DNA of 64,000 bases from Halorubrum aidingense JCM 13560. GTDB taxonomy: Archaea > Halobacteriota > Halobacteria > Halobacteriales > Haloferacaceae. Made by a program: the position numbers and the translations under genes. The notes beneath the pieces are model-generated. The model was not told the origin of the DNA, searched no databases, and saw only the letters and a program-made list of their open reading frames with translations. The DNA is taken from NCBI RefSeq assembly GCF_000336995.1, contig NZ_AOJI01000019.1, positions 62,001 through 126,000 on the forward strand. Reading direction: 5' to 3'. This document shows positions 35,509 to 43,528 of this stretch, piece by piece (position 1 is the first letter of the stretch; each line of letters starts with the position of its first letter).

Positions 35509-36369
35509 CTACTCGGGTCGATGGACCTCGCCGTCGCGCGAGTCGGCGTCCTTCCGGCGGAGCGCGGCGGCCGCGTTGTTGGCGTCGTAGCCGAAGAACA
35601 CGTCTTTCGCGTACGTCTCCGCCACTTCGATCGCGTGGATCAGCTCGTCGACGCCGACGTCGACCGCGTACAGCTCCAGCGAGAACGGCGTCTCCGGCGG
35701 GGCGCCGTGGACGTCGTAATCGCCGCCGAGCCGCGAGCGGAACCCGCGGGCGATCGTTTCGAGCCAGTAGGTCGTGCCGTAGTCCAGGTCGTACAGCGGG
35801 ACGACGAACTCGTCGACGAGGTCGGCGAGCCGGTCGAGGTCGAGGCCGCTCCGCGCGTACAGGTGACCCGGGTACGGATCGGGGTACAGCGTGAGCAGCA
35901 CGCGTCCGGGGATCCGATCGGCCGCGTCGGCGACGAACGACGTGATCACGTCGGCGCGCCAGTCCGCGAAGTCGTCGCGGTCGCTCTCGGCGAACAGCCG
36001 CTCACAGCGGTCGCAGTGACAGAACCCCTCGCGCGGGAACCCCACGTCGTCGAGGCGTACGTCGCCGTTCTCCGCGGCGCAGTCCGCGATGATCTCGAGG
36101 AGGCCCTCGCGGTACTCGGGGTGGGTCGGGCAGATGTACGCCCAGTCGAAGTAGTCGCGGTCGCGGGTCGCCAGTTCCCCGCGCTCGTCGACGGGGACGA
36201 GGTCGGGGTTCTCGCTCGCCGCGGCGTTATCGCCGAAACACGACACCATGTTCACGGCGTTCGGCAGCGGCGCGGCCGCCCGCCCCGTGACGTCTTTGAC
36301 CTCGTAGCAGCCGAGATCGAACGGCTCCATCTCGACCTCGTCGGCGTTGCGCGTGACGACCCCGTACAT
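35509..36369 (-). CDS. Conserved protein with CxCxxC motif, TIM-barrel glycosidase-like
   Basis: A 286-residue protein starting MYGVVTRNADEVEMEPFDLG. It includes VNMVSCFGDNAAASENPDLV, YICPTHPEYREGLLEIIADC, VRLDDVGFPREGFCHCDRCERLFAE with Cys-x-Cys-x2-Cys, then VLLTLYPDPYPGHLY and DEFVVPLYDLDYGTTYWLE. Asp-rich strand ends (LDDVGF) and the strand spacing suggest a glycoside-hydrolase-like barrel. Family not firmly recognised; the cysteines may bind a metal. Confidence 0.6.
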   Translation of the reverse strand: MYGVVTRNADEVEMEPFDLGCYEVKDVTGRAAAPLPNAVNMVSCFGDNAAASENPDLVPVDERGELATRDRDYFDWAYICPTHPEYREGLLEIIADCAAENGDVRLDDVGFPREGFCHCDRCERLFAESDRDDFADWRADVITSFVADAADRIPGRVLLTLYPDPYPGHLYARSGLDLDRLADLVDEFVVPLYDLDYGTTYWLETIARGFRSRLGGDYDVHGAPPETPFSLELYAVDVGVDELIHAIEVAETYAKDVFFGYDANNAAAALRRKDADSRDGEVHRPE

Positions 36370-36502
36370 GGCCCCGGCTACGTGACTGACGGGTAAAAAC
36401 GGCGGGCATCCGCCCGCGGGAGGTGATCAGGTGGACGGAGTAGTCCGAGTGGACGGTGTAGTTGGGTACTGTGCGACGGCGACGGCGCGCGCTGCGGTTC
36501 CG

Positions 36503-36598
36503 TTACTCGACTTCGACCGGCTCCTTGTCGCCGGCGAACAGGAAGTACGCGAGCGCAACCAACGACAGGACGAGGACGAGCTTCGCTTTCTTGCTCAT
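36503..36598 (-). CDS. 31-residue single-helix membrane protein
   Basis: Hand-read on the minus strand: MSKKAKLVLVLSLVALAYFL followed by FAGDKEPVEVE and TAA. A Lys-rich start, one 17-residue hydrophobic helix and an acidic tail give a clear positive-inside topology. A TATA-like GGTTTTAGC lies about 29 nt upstream of the ATG. The acidic C-terminus and promoter spacing make it a credible small gene. Function unknown. Confidence 0.6.
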   Translation of the reverse strand: MSKKAKLVLVLSLVALAYFLFAGDKEPVEVE

Positions 36599-36670
36599 GG
36601 ATGACACAACGAGCGGCGGGCGCTAAAACCTACCGGAGCGTTCGGGCGATCGCTCTCGGTCGGGACCGCC

Positions 36671-37129
36671 TCACACGTCGATGTGATCGGCGATGTCGGC
36701 CCGGAGAATCGTCGAGCAGTAGTCACATCGGACGCCGTCGGCGACGACTTCGAACCGGGTCTCGACCGGCTCCTCGGTGTTCGTGATGCAGTTGCGGTTC
36801 GGACACGAGAGCACGCCGGTCACGCTGTCCGGGCGGGTGACGCGGCTCTTCTCGACGACCTCGAACTCGCGGATGATGTTGATCGACGCCTCGGGGGCGA
36901 TGAGCGAGAGCACGTCGACCTCGGACTGCGACAGCTCGCGGTCTTCCACCTTCACGATGTCCTTGCGACCGAGCCGGTCGGAGGGGACGTTCATTCCGAC
37001 GGAGACGCCGAGCCCCTCGGAGCCGTCGATACCGAGGATGGCGAGGACGTTGAGCGCCTGCCCGCCCTCGACGTGGTCGATGACGGTGCCGTTGCGGATC
37101 TTCGAGACGCGCAGTTCGTGGTCGCTCAT
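36671..37129 (-). CDS. pyrI: Aspartate carbamoyltransferase regulatory subunit
   Basis: Allosteric subunit of ATCase in pyrimidine synthesis. The 152-residue protein has the nucleotide-binding domain ([20 protein letters not shown] ... [18 protein letters not shown]) and a C-terminal zinc domain with four cysteines (CPNRNCITN ... RCDYC). Its ATG overlaps the pyrB stop by 4 nt, so the two subunits are coupled. The His/Lys allosteric positions were not checked. Confidence 0.95.
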   Translation of the reverse strand: MSDHELRVSKIRNGTVIDHVEGGQALNVLAILGIDGSEGLGVSVGMNVPSDRLGRKDIVKVEDRELSQSEVDVLSLIAPEASINIIREFEVVEKSRVTRPDSVTGVLSCPNRNCITNTEEPVETRFEVVADGVRCDYCSTILRADIADHIDV

Positions 37130-38073
37130 CGGTCCACCTCGATCCCTTCGTCGGCGTCCGGGTCCGCGTTCTCCAACAGCGTGTCGAGCAGCGCCATCCG
37201 CACCGGGATCCCGTTGTGCGCCTGCTCGAAATACCGGGCGTGGTCAGTCTTGTCCACGTCGGGCGCGATCTCGTCGACGCGGGGAAGCGGGTGCATCACG
37301 GAGAGGTGATCGGGGGCGGCCTCCAGGGTGTCGGCGTCGATCCGGTACTCGCCGGCGACGCGGTGGTACTCGTTCTCGTCCGGGAACCGTTCCTTCTGGA
37401 TCCGGGTGACGTACAGCACGTCCAGGTCCTCGATGACGTCGTCCAGATCCTCGTGTTCGCGCACCTGCGCGCCGGTCTCGTGAAGGTCGAACCGGACCGA
37501 GCGCGGGAGCCGCAGCGACGGCGGGCTGATGAAGTGCTGGTTGACGTCGAAGTTCGTCAGCGCCGACGCCAGCGAGTGGACCGTGCGACCGTACTTCAGA
37601 TCGCCCATGATCCCGACGGTGAGGTCGTCGAGCCCGTGGTTCTCGCGGATGGTGTGAAGATCGAGGAGCGTCTGAGAGGGGTGTTGTCCCGCCCCGTCGC
37701 CGGCGTTGACGACCGGCACGGAGACGTTCTCCGCGGCGAGCGTCGCGGCGCCCTCGCTCGGATGGCGGAGGACGAGCGCGTCCGCGTACCCCTCGATGAC
37801 GCGGACGGTGTCGGAGAGCGACTCCCCTTTCGACACCGACGAGGAGTCGACGTCCCCCATGTCGATGGTGTCGATGCCGAGGCGCTTGGCCGCGCTGTCG
37901 AAGCTCATCCGGGTTCGGGTGCTCGGCTCGAAAAAGCAGAGCGCGAGCACCGTCCCGGCGTGCCGGTCCGCGTAGGCGGCGGGGTCGTCGGCAACCGCCC
38001 GGGCCCGGTCGAGCACCGCCTCGATGTCGTCCCGCGACAGTTGCGTCGCGGTGATGAGGTGGTCCTGACGCAT
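37126..38073 (-). CDS. pyrB: Aspartate carbamoyltransferase catalytic subunit
   Basis: Carbamoyl phosphate plus aspartate to carbamoyl-aspartate. The 315-residue protein starts [20 protein letters not shown]. Active-site motifs: [54 protein letters not shown] and [11 protein letters not shown]. Normal family length. Start 38073 matches the usual N-terminus. Confidence 0.96.
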   Translation of the reverse strand: MRQDHLITATQLSRDDIEAVLDRARAVADDPAAYADRHAGTVLALCFFEPSTRTRMSFDSAAKRLGIDTIDMGDVDSSSVSKGESLSDTVRVIEGYADALVLRHPSEGAATLAAENVSVPVVNAGDGAGQHPSQTLLDLHTIRENHGLDDLTVGIMGDLKYGRTVHSLASALTNFDVNQHFISPPSLRLPRSVRFDLHETGAQVREHEDLDDVIEDLDVLYVTRIQKERFPDENEYHRVAGEYRIDADTLEAAPDHLSVMHPLPRVDEIAPDVDKTDHARYFEQAHNGIPVRMALLDTLLENADPDADEGIEVDR

Positions 38074-38380
38074 CGTCGGAGAAGGGGGCCGGCAGTCTCT
38101 TGAATCCCTCGGCTCGGGCGCCAACGCCCGTGTTCACGTCCGTGCGGATCGTCTGGGGCGCCCGCTTCGAGATTCGCAGAACGTGCGCCACGGTCCCGCG
38201 TGACGGTGCGTCACGGATCGGCGGCCGTGCGAAGGCGAACGGTCTCGACCACTCCCTAGCGGTGTCCGGCCGTCGGTCGGCCTCGTGATCCCGACCGTGA
38301 ACAGCGGACCGAACCCGATCACCACCGAATTCTCGGGGCCACTATCTTTAATGGAACAGGGAGTGTCAATATCGACGATT
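38074..38380. other. Divergent intergenic region, pyrB/dhaK
   Basis: No gene supported. It contains a short hairpin CGGGCG/CGCCCG (38115-38130) near pyrB and the dhaK promoter: CTTTAATGG (38346-38354) lies about 30 nt before the dhaK ATG. The remainder shows nothing clear. Confidence 0.5.
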
Positions 38381-39376
38381 ATGAAGAAACTGATCAACGA
38401 CCCGGACGACGTCGTCGACGAGATGCTGGACGGGATGCTCGCGGCGTATCCCGACCGGCTGCGCCGACTCCCCGACACGCAGGTACTGGTGCGCGACGAC
38501 GCGCCGGTGAAGGGGAAAGTAGCCCTCGTCACGGGCGGCGGCAGCGGCCACGAGCCGACCCACGCGGGCTACATCGGCGACGGGATGCTCGACGGGGCGG
38601 CCGCCGGCGGCGTGTTCTCCTCGCCGACCGCCGACGAGTTCGAGGCGCTCATCGAGGCCTGCGACGCGGGCGACGGCGTCCTCGCGATCATCAAAAACTA
38701 CGAGGGCGACGTGATGAACTTCGAGACCGCCATCGAACTCGCCGAGATGGAGGGCGTCGAGGTCGACAGCGTCGTCGTCGACGACGACGTGGCCGTCGAG
38801 GACTCGCTGTACACCTCCGGTCGGCGCGGCGTCTGCGGGACGATCCTCGTCCACAAGGCCGCCGGCGCGAAGGCCGCGGCGGGCGGCGACCTCTCGGAGG
38901 TCAAACGCGTCGCCGAGAAGGTGATCGACAACGTCGGCACGATGGGGATGGCGCTCACCTCGTGTGTCACCCCCGAGAAGGGCGAGCCCACCTTCGATCT
39001 GGGCGACGACGAGATCGAGCTCGGCATCGGGATCCACGGGGAGCCCGGAACCGAGCGCACGGACACCATGAGCGCCGACGCGGTGACCGAAGAGCTGACC
39101 GAGGCCGTCCTCGACGACCTCGACCTCGACCCCGGCCAGGAGGTCCTCACGATCGTCAACGGGATGGGCGGGACCCCCCAGATGGAGCTGTTCGTCGTCA
39201 ACCGCCGGCTCCAGGAACTGCTCGGCGAGCACGATCTGGAGACGTGGGACGCGTGGGTCGGCGACTACATGACCTCGCTGGACATGGCTGGCGCGTCGAT
39301 CACCGTCTGTGCCGTCGACGACGAACTGAAAGAGCTGCTCGGCGCGTCGGCCGACACCCCCGCGCTCTCGCAATGA
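38381..39376 (+). CDS. dhaK: Dihydroxyacetone kinase subunit DhaK
   Basis: Binds dihydroxyacetone covalently through a histidine. The 331-residue protein starts MKKLINDPDDVVDEMLDGML; motifs are VALVTGGGSGHEPTHAGYIG, GVLAIIKNYEGDVMNFETAI, SGRRGVCGTILVHKAAGA and ELGIGIHGEPGTERTDTMSA with the substrate His. Start 38381 is preferred over ATG 38351 because a TATA box sits about 30 nt before it. dhaL follows with overlapping stop/start. Confidence 0.94.
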   Translation: MKKLINDPDDVVDEMLDGMLAAYPDRLRRLPDTQVLVRDDAPVKGKVALVTGGGSGHEPTHAGYIGDGMLDGAAAGGVFSSPTADEFEALIEACDAGDGVLAIIKNYEGDVMNFETAIELAEMEGVEVDSVVVDDDVAVEDSLYTSGRRGVCGTILVHKAAGAKAAAGGDLSEVKRVAEKVIDNVGTMGMALTSCVTPEKGEPTFDLGDDEIELGIGIHGEPGTERTDTMSADAVTEELTEAVLDDLDLDPGQEVLTIVNGMGGTPQMELFVVNRRLQELLGEHDLETWDAWVGDYMTSLDMAGASITVCAVDDELKELLGASADTPALSQ

Positions 39377-40134
39377 GCGGGGACGAACCGGACGGAGACG
39401 GCGCCGCCGTCGTCGCGGCGGTGGAGGCGGTCGCCGAGCGGATCGAACGCGAGCGCGATCACCTGACCGAACTCGACTCGGCCATCGGCGACGCCGACCA
39501 CGGCGGTAACATGGCCCGCGGGTGGGCCGCCGCGGCCGAGGCGGCGCGCGACCTCGACGACCCCGACCCGCAGACGGTCGGCAAGACGGTCGGCAAGACG
39601 CTCATGTCGAAGGTGGGCGGCGCCTCGGGGCCGCTGTTCGGCGGGTCGCTCGTGTTCGCGAGCGCCGAGCTCGACGACGGGATCGACGCCGAGAGCGCGG
39701 TGGCGTTCGCCGAGACCTACTTACAGAAAGTCGAGGACCGCGGCGACGCTCGCCTCGGCGATCAGACGATGGTCGACGCGCTGACCCCCGCGGTCCACAC
39801 GTTCAAAAAGTCGATCGAGACCGACGAGCTCCCGCCGCTGGAGGCGCTCGCGAAGGCGGTCGACGCCGCCGACCGCGGCGTCGCGTTCACCGTCCCCATC
39901 CGCGCCCGCAAGGGCCGCGCCTCCTACTTGGGGTGGCGGTCGGTCGGCCACCAGGATCCCGGCGCGACGAGCACGCTGTACATCCTCGAAGAGCTGCTGT
40001 CGGTGGCCGCCGACCGGCTCGACGCCGAGGTGCCCGACGTCGACGCGACCTCGCCGACGATACCGGACGACGCGGAAGGAGACGAGGAAGCAGAACCCGC
40101 GGAGGCGACCGCATCGGATCCGGAGGACGACTGA
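39373..40134 (+). CDS. dhaL: Dihydroxyacetone kinase subunit DhaL
   Basis: ADP-binding subunit that transfers phosphate from DhaM to dihydroxyacetone. The 253-residue protein has the Mg-ADP aspartates in LDSAIGDADHGGNMARG, then TVGKTLMSKVGGASGPLFGG, RGDARLGDQTMVDALTPAV and RKGRASYLGWRSVGHQDPG. An acidic 30-residue tail is typical of halophilic versions. Overlaps dhaK by 4 nt and dhaM by 1 nt. Confidence 0.94.
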   Translation: MSGDEPDGDGAAVVAAVEAVAERIERERDHLTELDSAIGDADHGGNMARGWAAAAEAARDLDDPDPQTVGKTVGKTLMSKVGGASGPLFGGSLVFASAELDDGIDAESAVAFAETYLQKVEDRGDARLGDQTMVDALTPAVHTFKKSIETDELPPLEALAKAVDAADRGVAFTVPIRARKGRASYLGWRSVGHQDPGATSTLYILEELLSVAADRLDAEVPDVDATSPTIPDDAEGDEEAEPAEATASDPEDD

Positions 40135-40514
40135 TGGTCGGACTCGTCGTCGTCTCGCACAGCGAGCGGGCCGCCGAGGGCATCGTCGAGATCGCCGCGG
40201 AGATGGCCGGCGACACCCGCATCGAGGCGGTCGGGGGCGACGGGAGCGGCGGGATCGGCACCGTCCCCGACGCGATCGAGGACGCCATCGACGCCGCCGC
40301 CGACGGCGACGGGGTCGTGGTCCTCGTCGACCTCGGCAGCGCCGTGATGAACGCCGACGTCGCCATCGAACTGAGCGAGGTCGAGGCGGTCATCGCGGAC
40401 GCGCCGGTGCTCGAAGGCGCCGTCAACGCCGCCGTCGCGGCCACCGACCCGTCGGCGACGCTCGACTCGGTCCGCGAACAGGCCGAGGCCGCCCGCGACA
40501 TCGAGAAGCTGTAG
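40134..40514 (+). CDS. dhaM: Phosphotransferase subunit DhaM (EIIA-Man-like)
   Basis: Accepts phosphate from HPr on His9 (VVVSHSERAAEG) and passes it to ADP on DhaL. The 126-residue protein contains only the EIIA-like domain with VEAVGGDGSGGIGTVPDAIE and VVLVDLGSAVMNAD; no fused HPr or EI domain as in E. coli DhaM, so it depends on the separate HPr and EI encoded convergently next door. Confidence 0.94.
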   Translation: MVGLVVVSHSERAAEGIVEIAAEMAGDTRIEAVGGDGSGGIGTVPDAIEDAIDAAADGDGVVVLVDLGSAVMNADVAIELSEVEAVIADAPVLEGAVNAAVAATDPSATLDSVREQAEAARDIEKL

Positions 40515-40563
40515 CGGCGGGGAGCGCGCTTTCGCCGGAGCGCAGCGCTCGACGGAGAACGGC

Positions 40564-42261
40564 TTACGCGTCGAGCAGTTCGCGCACCTCGGCTCGCGTC
40601 TCGCAGGCGAGCGCCTCGGCGGCGAGGTCGGTCGCCGCTTCGGCGTCGATCGCCGCCACTCGTTCTTTGACCGCCGGCACGGTCACCGCGCTCATGCTGA
40701 GTTCGTCGAGCCCGAGTCCGACGAGGAGGGCCGTGAGCGCCGGGTCGCCTGCCATCTCGCCGCACATTCCGACCCACGCGTCGGTCCCCTCGGCGGCGGT
40801 CGTCGTGCGATCGATCGCGCGCAACACCGCCGGGTGCAGCGGGTCGTGGTAGTCGGCGACGGCGTCGTTCTCGCGGTCGGCGGCCATCACGTACTGAGTC
40901 AGGTCGTTCGTGCCGATACTGAGGAAGTCGAGCCGCGCGGCGAGTCGGTCGGCGAGGAAGACCGCGGCCGGCGTCTCGATCATCGCGCCCAGCTCGGGTA
41001 TCGCGTGGTCGATCCCCGCTTTGGTGAGGTCGCTTGCGACGGAGTCGACGACCGCGAGCGCCGCTTCCACCTCCTCGATCCGCGAGACCAGCGGGAACAT
41101 GACCGCGAGGTCGTCGCCGTCCTCGCGGGCCGCCGCGCGCAACAGCGCCCGAATCTGCGTCTCGAACAGGTCGGCGTGTTCGTCGAGCGACAGCCGGATC
41201 CCGCGGCTCCCGAGGAACGGGTTCGACTCGGTCGGCAGATCGAGATACGGGACGGGTTTGTCCCCGCCGATGTCGAGCGTTCGGACGACGACGCGGTCGG
41301 CCGGGAACGCCTCGAGCGCCGCCGAAAACGCCTCGTACTGCTCGTCTTCGGTCGGGGGCGACTCGCGGTCGTAAAAGAGGAACTCCGTCCGGAACAGGCC
41401 GATCCCGTCCGCGCCGCGGTCGGCCGCGGGGGCCAACTCCGCCTCGCTTCCGACGTTCGCGGCGACCTCGATCGCCCGCCCGTCCGCGGTCGAGACGTGC
41501 TCGTCCACCACCGGCGCCGACGCGCCCCCGACCGCCGCCCGCTGTGCCGCGTCGGGGTCGACGACGACCCGGCCGCCGTCGCCGTCGATGAGGACCTCGG
41601 CGCCCTCGGCGACCTCGCGGAGCGATTCGCCGACGCCGACGACCGCCGGGATCGACAGCGAGCGCGCGATGATCGCCGCGTGGGCGGTCCGCCCGCCGGT
41701 GACCGTCGCGATCCCCGCGACGGCGTCCGGGTCGAGTTCGGCGGTGTCGCTCGGCGTGAGTCGCTCCGCGAGCAGGACGGTCCCGTCGGGAAGATCGCCG
41801 AGGTCGGCGGCCTCGGCGCCTAGGAGGGCGCGCAGCACGCGGTCGCGAACGTCACGCAGGTCGTCCGCGCGCTCGGCCATCCGACCGTCCATCGCCTCGA
41901 ACTGCGCGATCGCCTCCGCGAACCGATCGTCGACGGCGCGTTCGGCCGGGGTGCCGTCGGCGATGGATGCCTCGATATCATCGACGAGTCCGGGATCGTC
42001 GAGGAACCCCTCGTGCGCCTCGAACACGGCCGCCTCTTCCTCGCCAACGCGTTCGGCGGCGCGGTCGCGCGCCTGCCGAATCGCCTCGCGGGCCTCGTCG
42101 CGGGCGCGCTCGAAGCGTTCCCGCTCCGCATCGGGGTCGACCGCGGACGAGTCGGACGGGTCGGATGAGTCAGGCAGCGTCAGGTCGGCGTCCGGTCGGT
42201 GCCAGCGCGCGGTCCCGATCCCGGACAGCGGGGTGCTCCCGATCCCCTCGAGTGTCCTCAC
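40564..42261 (-). CDS. ptsI: Phosphoenolpyruvate-protein phosphotransferase (PTS enzyme I)
   Basis: Takes phosphate from PEP and passes it to HPr. The 565-residue protein has the phospho-His domain GGRTAHAAIIARSLSIPAVVG with His194, then the PEP-binding barrel: GADGIGLFRTEFLFYDRESP, RTLDIGGDKPVPYL, NPFLGSRGIRLSL, FLSIGTNDLTQYVMAADREN and the catalytic Cys in GMCGEMAGDP. Its ATG overlaps the ptsH stop by 4 nt. It converges on dhaM with a gap of 49 bp. Confidence 0.95.
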   Translation of the reverse strand: MRTLEGIGSTPLSGIGTARWHRPDADLTLPDSSDPSDSSAVDPDAERERFERARDEAREAIRQARDRAAERVGEEEAAVFEAHEGFLDDPGLVDDIEASIADGTPAERAVDDRFAEAIAQFEAMDGRMAERADDLRDVRDRVLRALLGAEAADLGDLPDGTVLLAERLTPSDTAELDPDAVAGIATVTGGRTAHAAIIARSLSIPAVVGVGESLREVAEGAEVLIDGDGGRVVVDPDAAQRAAVGGASAPVVDEHVSTADGRAIEVAANVGSEAELAPAADRGADGIGLFRTEFLFYDRESPPTEDEQYEAFSAALEAFPADRVVVRTLDIGGDKPVPYLDLPTESNPFLGSRGIRLSLDEHADLFETQIRALLRAAAREDGDDLAVMFPLVSRIEEVEAALAVVDSVASDLTKAGIDHAIPELGAMIETPAAVFLADRLAARLDFLSIGTNDLTQYVMAADRENDAVADYHDPLHPAVLRAIDRTTTAAEGTDAWVGMCGEMAGDPALTALLVGLGLDELSMSAVTVPAVKERVAAIDAEAATDLAAEALACETRAEVRELLDA

Positions 42262-42557
42262 TCCGCCTCACCGCCGTCGGCCTCGTTTTGCTCGACCGCC
42301 GTCGAGAGCAGGTCACAGACCGCGTCGAGCGCGGCTTCCGCCTCGTCCCCCTCGGCGACGACGCGGACCGACTCGCCGTGGCCGACGTTCAGCCCGCTCA
42401 CGGAGAGCATGCTGTCGGCGCGAACTAACCCCTCGTCGCCGTCGTCCGCCCGCCCGATCGACACGTCCGCGTCGAATCGGTTCACCGTCTGCACCAGCTT
42501 CGAGGCCGGTCTCGCGTGCAGGCCCGCCTCCGGCACCACCGTTACGGTACGTTCCAT
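42258..42557 (-). CDS. ptsH: PTS phosphocarrier protein HPr
   Basis: A 99-residue HPr with phospho-acceptor His14 in VVPEAGLHARPASKLVQ and the regulatory-site region ADSMLSVSGLNVGHG (around Ser49-52). First gene of ptsH-ptsI; a TATA-like CTTATAAG is centred about 27 nt upstream of the ATG, predicting a leaderless message. No EIIB/EIIC sugar permease occurs in the window. Confidence 0.94.
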   Translation of the reverse strand: MERTVTVVPEAGLHARPASKLVQTVNRFDADVSIGRADDGDEGLVRADSMLSVSGLNVGHGESVRVVAEGDEAEAALDAVCDLLSTAVEQNEADGGEAE

Positions 42558-42605
42558 GGCTTTCGATGGGTGACGAGCGGTCTTATAAGTGGTGCGCGGC
42601 CGCGG

Positions 42606-42655
42606 TCACGCCACGACGTCGACGACCGTCTCACGCCACGACGTCGACGACCGTC
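42606..42655. repeat. Perfect 25-bp tandem duplication across the yqeC stop
   Basis: A 25-bp unit beginning TCACGCCACGACG at 42606-42630 is repeated exactly at 42631-42655. The second copy encodes the last eight yqeC codons (DETVVDVVA region) and the stop; the first lies just beyond it. A copy count differing by one would change the reading frame relation but keep the same stop. Confidence 0.92.
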
Positions 42656-43398
42656 TCGTCGATCATCCGCGCGAGGACGACCCGCGGTACGTCCGCGTGT
42701 TCGTGGACGACGGCCGAGATCTCTCTCGCGACCGCCTCGTCGGCGTCGTCGTCGACCGCGTTCAGGAGCGGGACCGGCGTGGCGCCCGGCGGGATACCTT
42801 TTAAACCGCCGCGCTCGTGAGCGAGGACTCGACCGATCAGCTCCGGCGTGATCTCGTCGCCGAGGTCGGCGTCGACGAGCGCCGCGACGCGCTCGGGCCG
42901 GTGCACCGTCTCCGCGGACAGCGGCTCCCCGACCGCGCCGACGCTCGCCACCGGAACCACGGTGTCCGCGCCCGACGGGATCTGCGGCTCTCGGTCGTTC
43001 GGGGCCTTTAAAAGGCGCGTCCGCGCCCCGTCGGCTTTCACGAGGACCGGACCGTCGTGGGCGGCCGCGAGTGCGTCGACCGTCTCGGGATCGTACCCTC
43101 GGTATCGGTCGTCGCGGTCGCGGCCCGGCACCAGCCCGAGGGGGAACGCGTCGGTCGCGGGCGCACCGCTGGCGGACGCATCACCGGCGGGCGCGTCGTC
43201 CCCGCGGAGCGCCGCGACGGGGTCCTCGGTCACGCGCACCGATGCGACCTCGCGGTCGAAGATCGGGATCCGAACCGTCGCGGTCAGGACCGCGCGGTCG
43301 AGCCGCCCGGCGAGCGCGTACAGGGTCGTCTTCTTCCCGCCGGCGCCGACGAGACAAGTGGTTCCCTCGGTCGCGCCGAGCGCGGTGGCGATGGTCAT
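42631..43398 (-). CDS. yqeC: YqeC-family selenium/molybdenum cofactor maturation protein
   Basis: A 255-residue P-loop-like protein starting MTIATALGATEGTTCLVGAG. Motifs: LVGAGGKKTTLYALAG, then TATVRIPIF, VLVKADGARTRLLKAPNDRE, DTVVPVASVGAVGEPLS and VVLARMIDE. The family is named for a role in selenium-dependent molybdenum hydroxylase maturation in bacteria. An Ala/Asp/Gly insertion is at about residues 65-80. It is divergent from a degenerate AOR, with 130 bp between the starts. Confidence 0.78.
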   Translation of the reverse strand: MTIATALGATEGTTCLVGAGGKKTTLYALAGRLDRAVLTATVRIPIFDREVASVRVTEDPVAALRGDDAPAGDASASGAPATDAFPLGLVPGRDRDDRYRGYDPETVDALAAAHDGPVLVKADGARTRLLKAPNDREPQIPSGADTVVPVASVGAVGEPLSAETVHRPERVAALVDADLGDEITPELIGRVLAHERGGLKGIPPGATPVPLLNAVDDDADEAVAREISAVVHEHADVPRVVLARMIDETVVDVVA

Positions 43399-43528
43399 AC
43401 TGGGGAGAACGATCGCGCCCCGGCGCCGAAAGCGCGTCGGTCCCGGCAGCCGCTTCCCGCCGGTTCCGGCCGGAGACGGGCCCAGAGCCACCCGGGGATT
43501 CATTCGGCTCGGGGGACTACGGCCGGTG

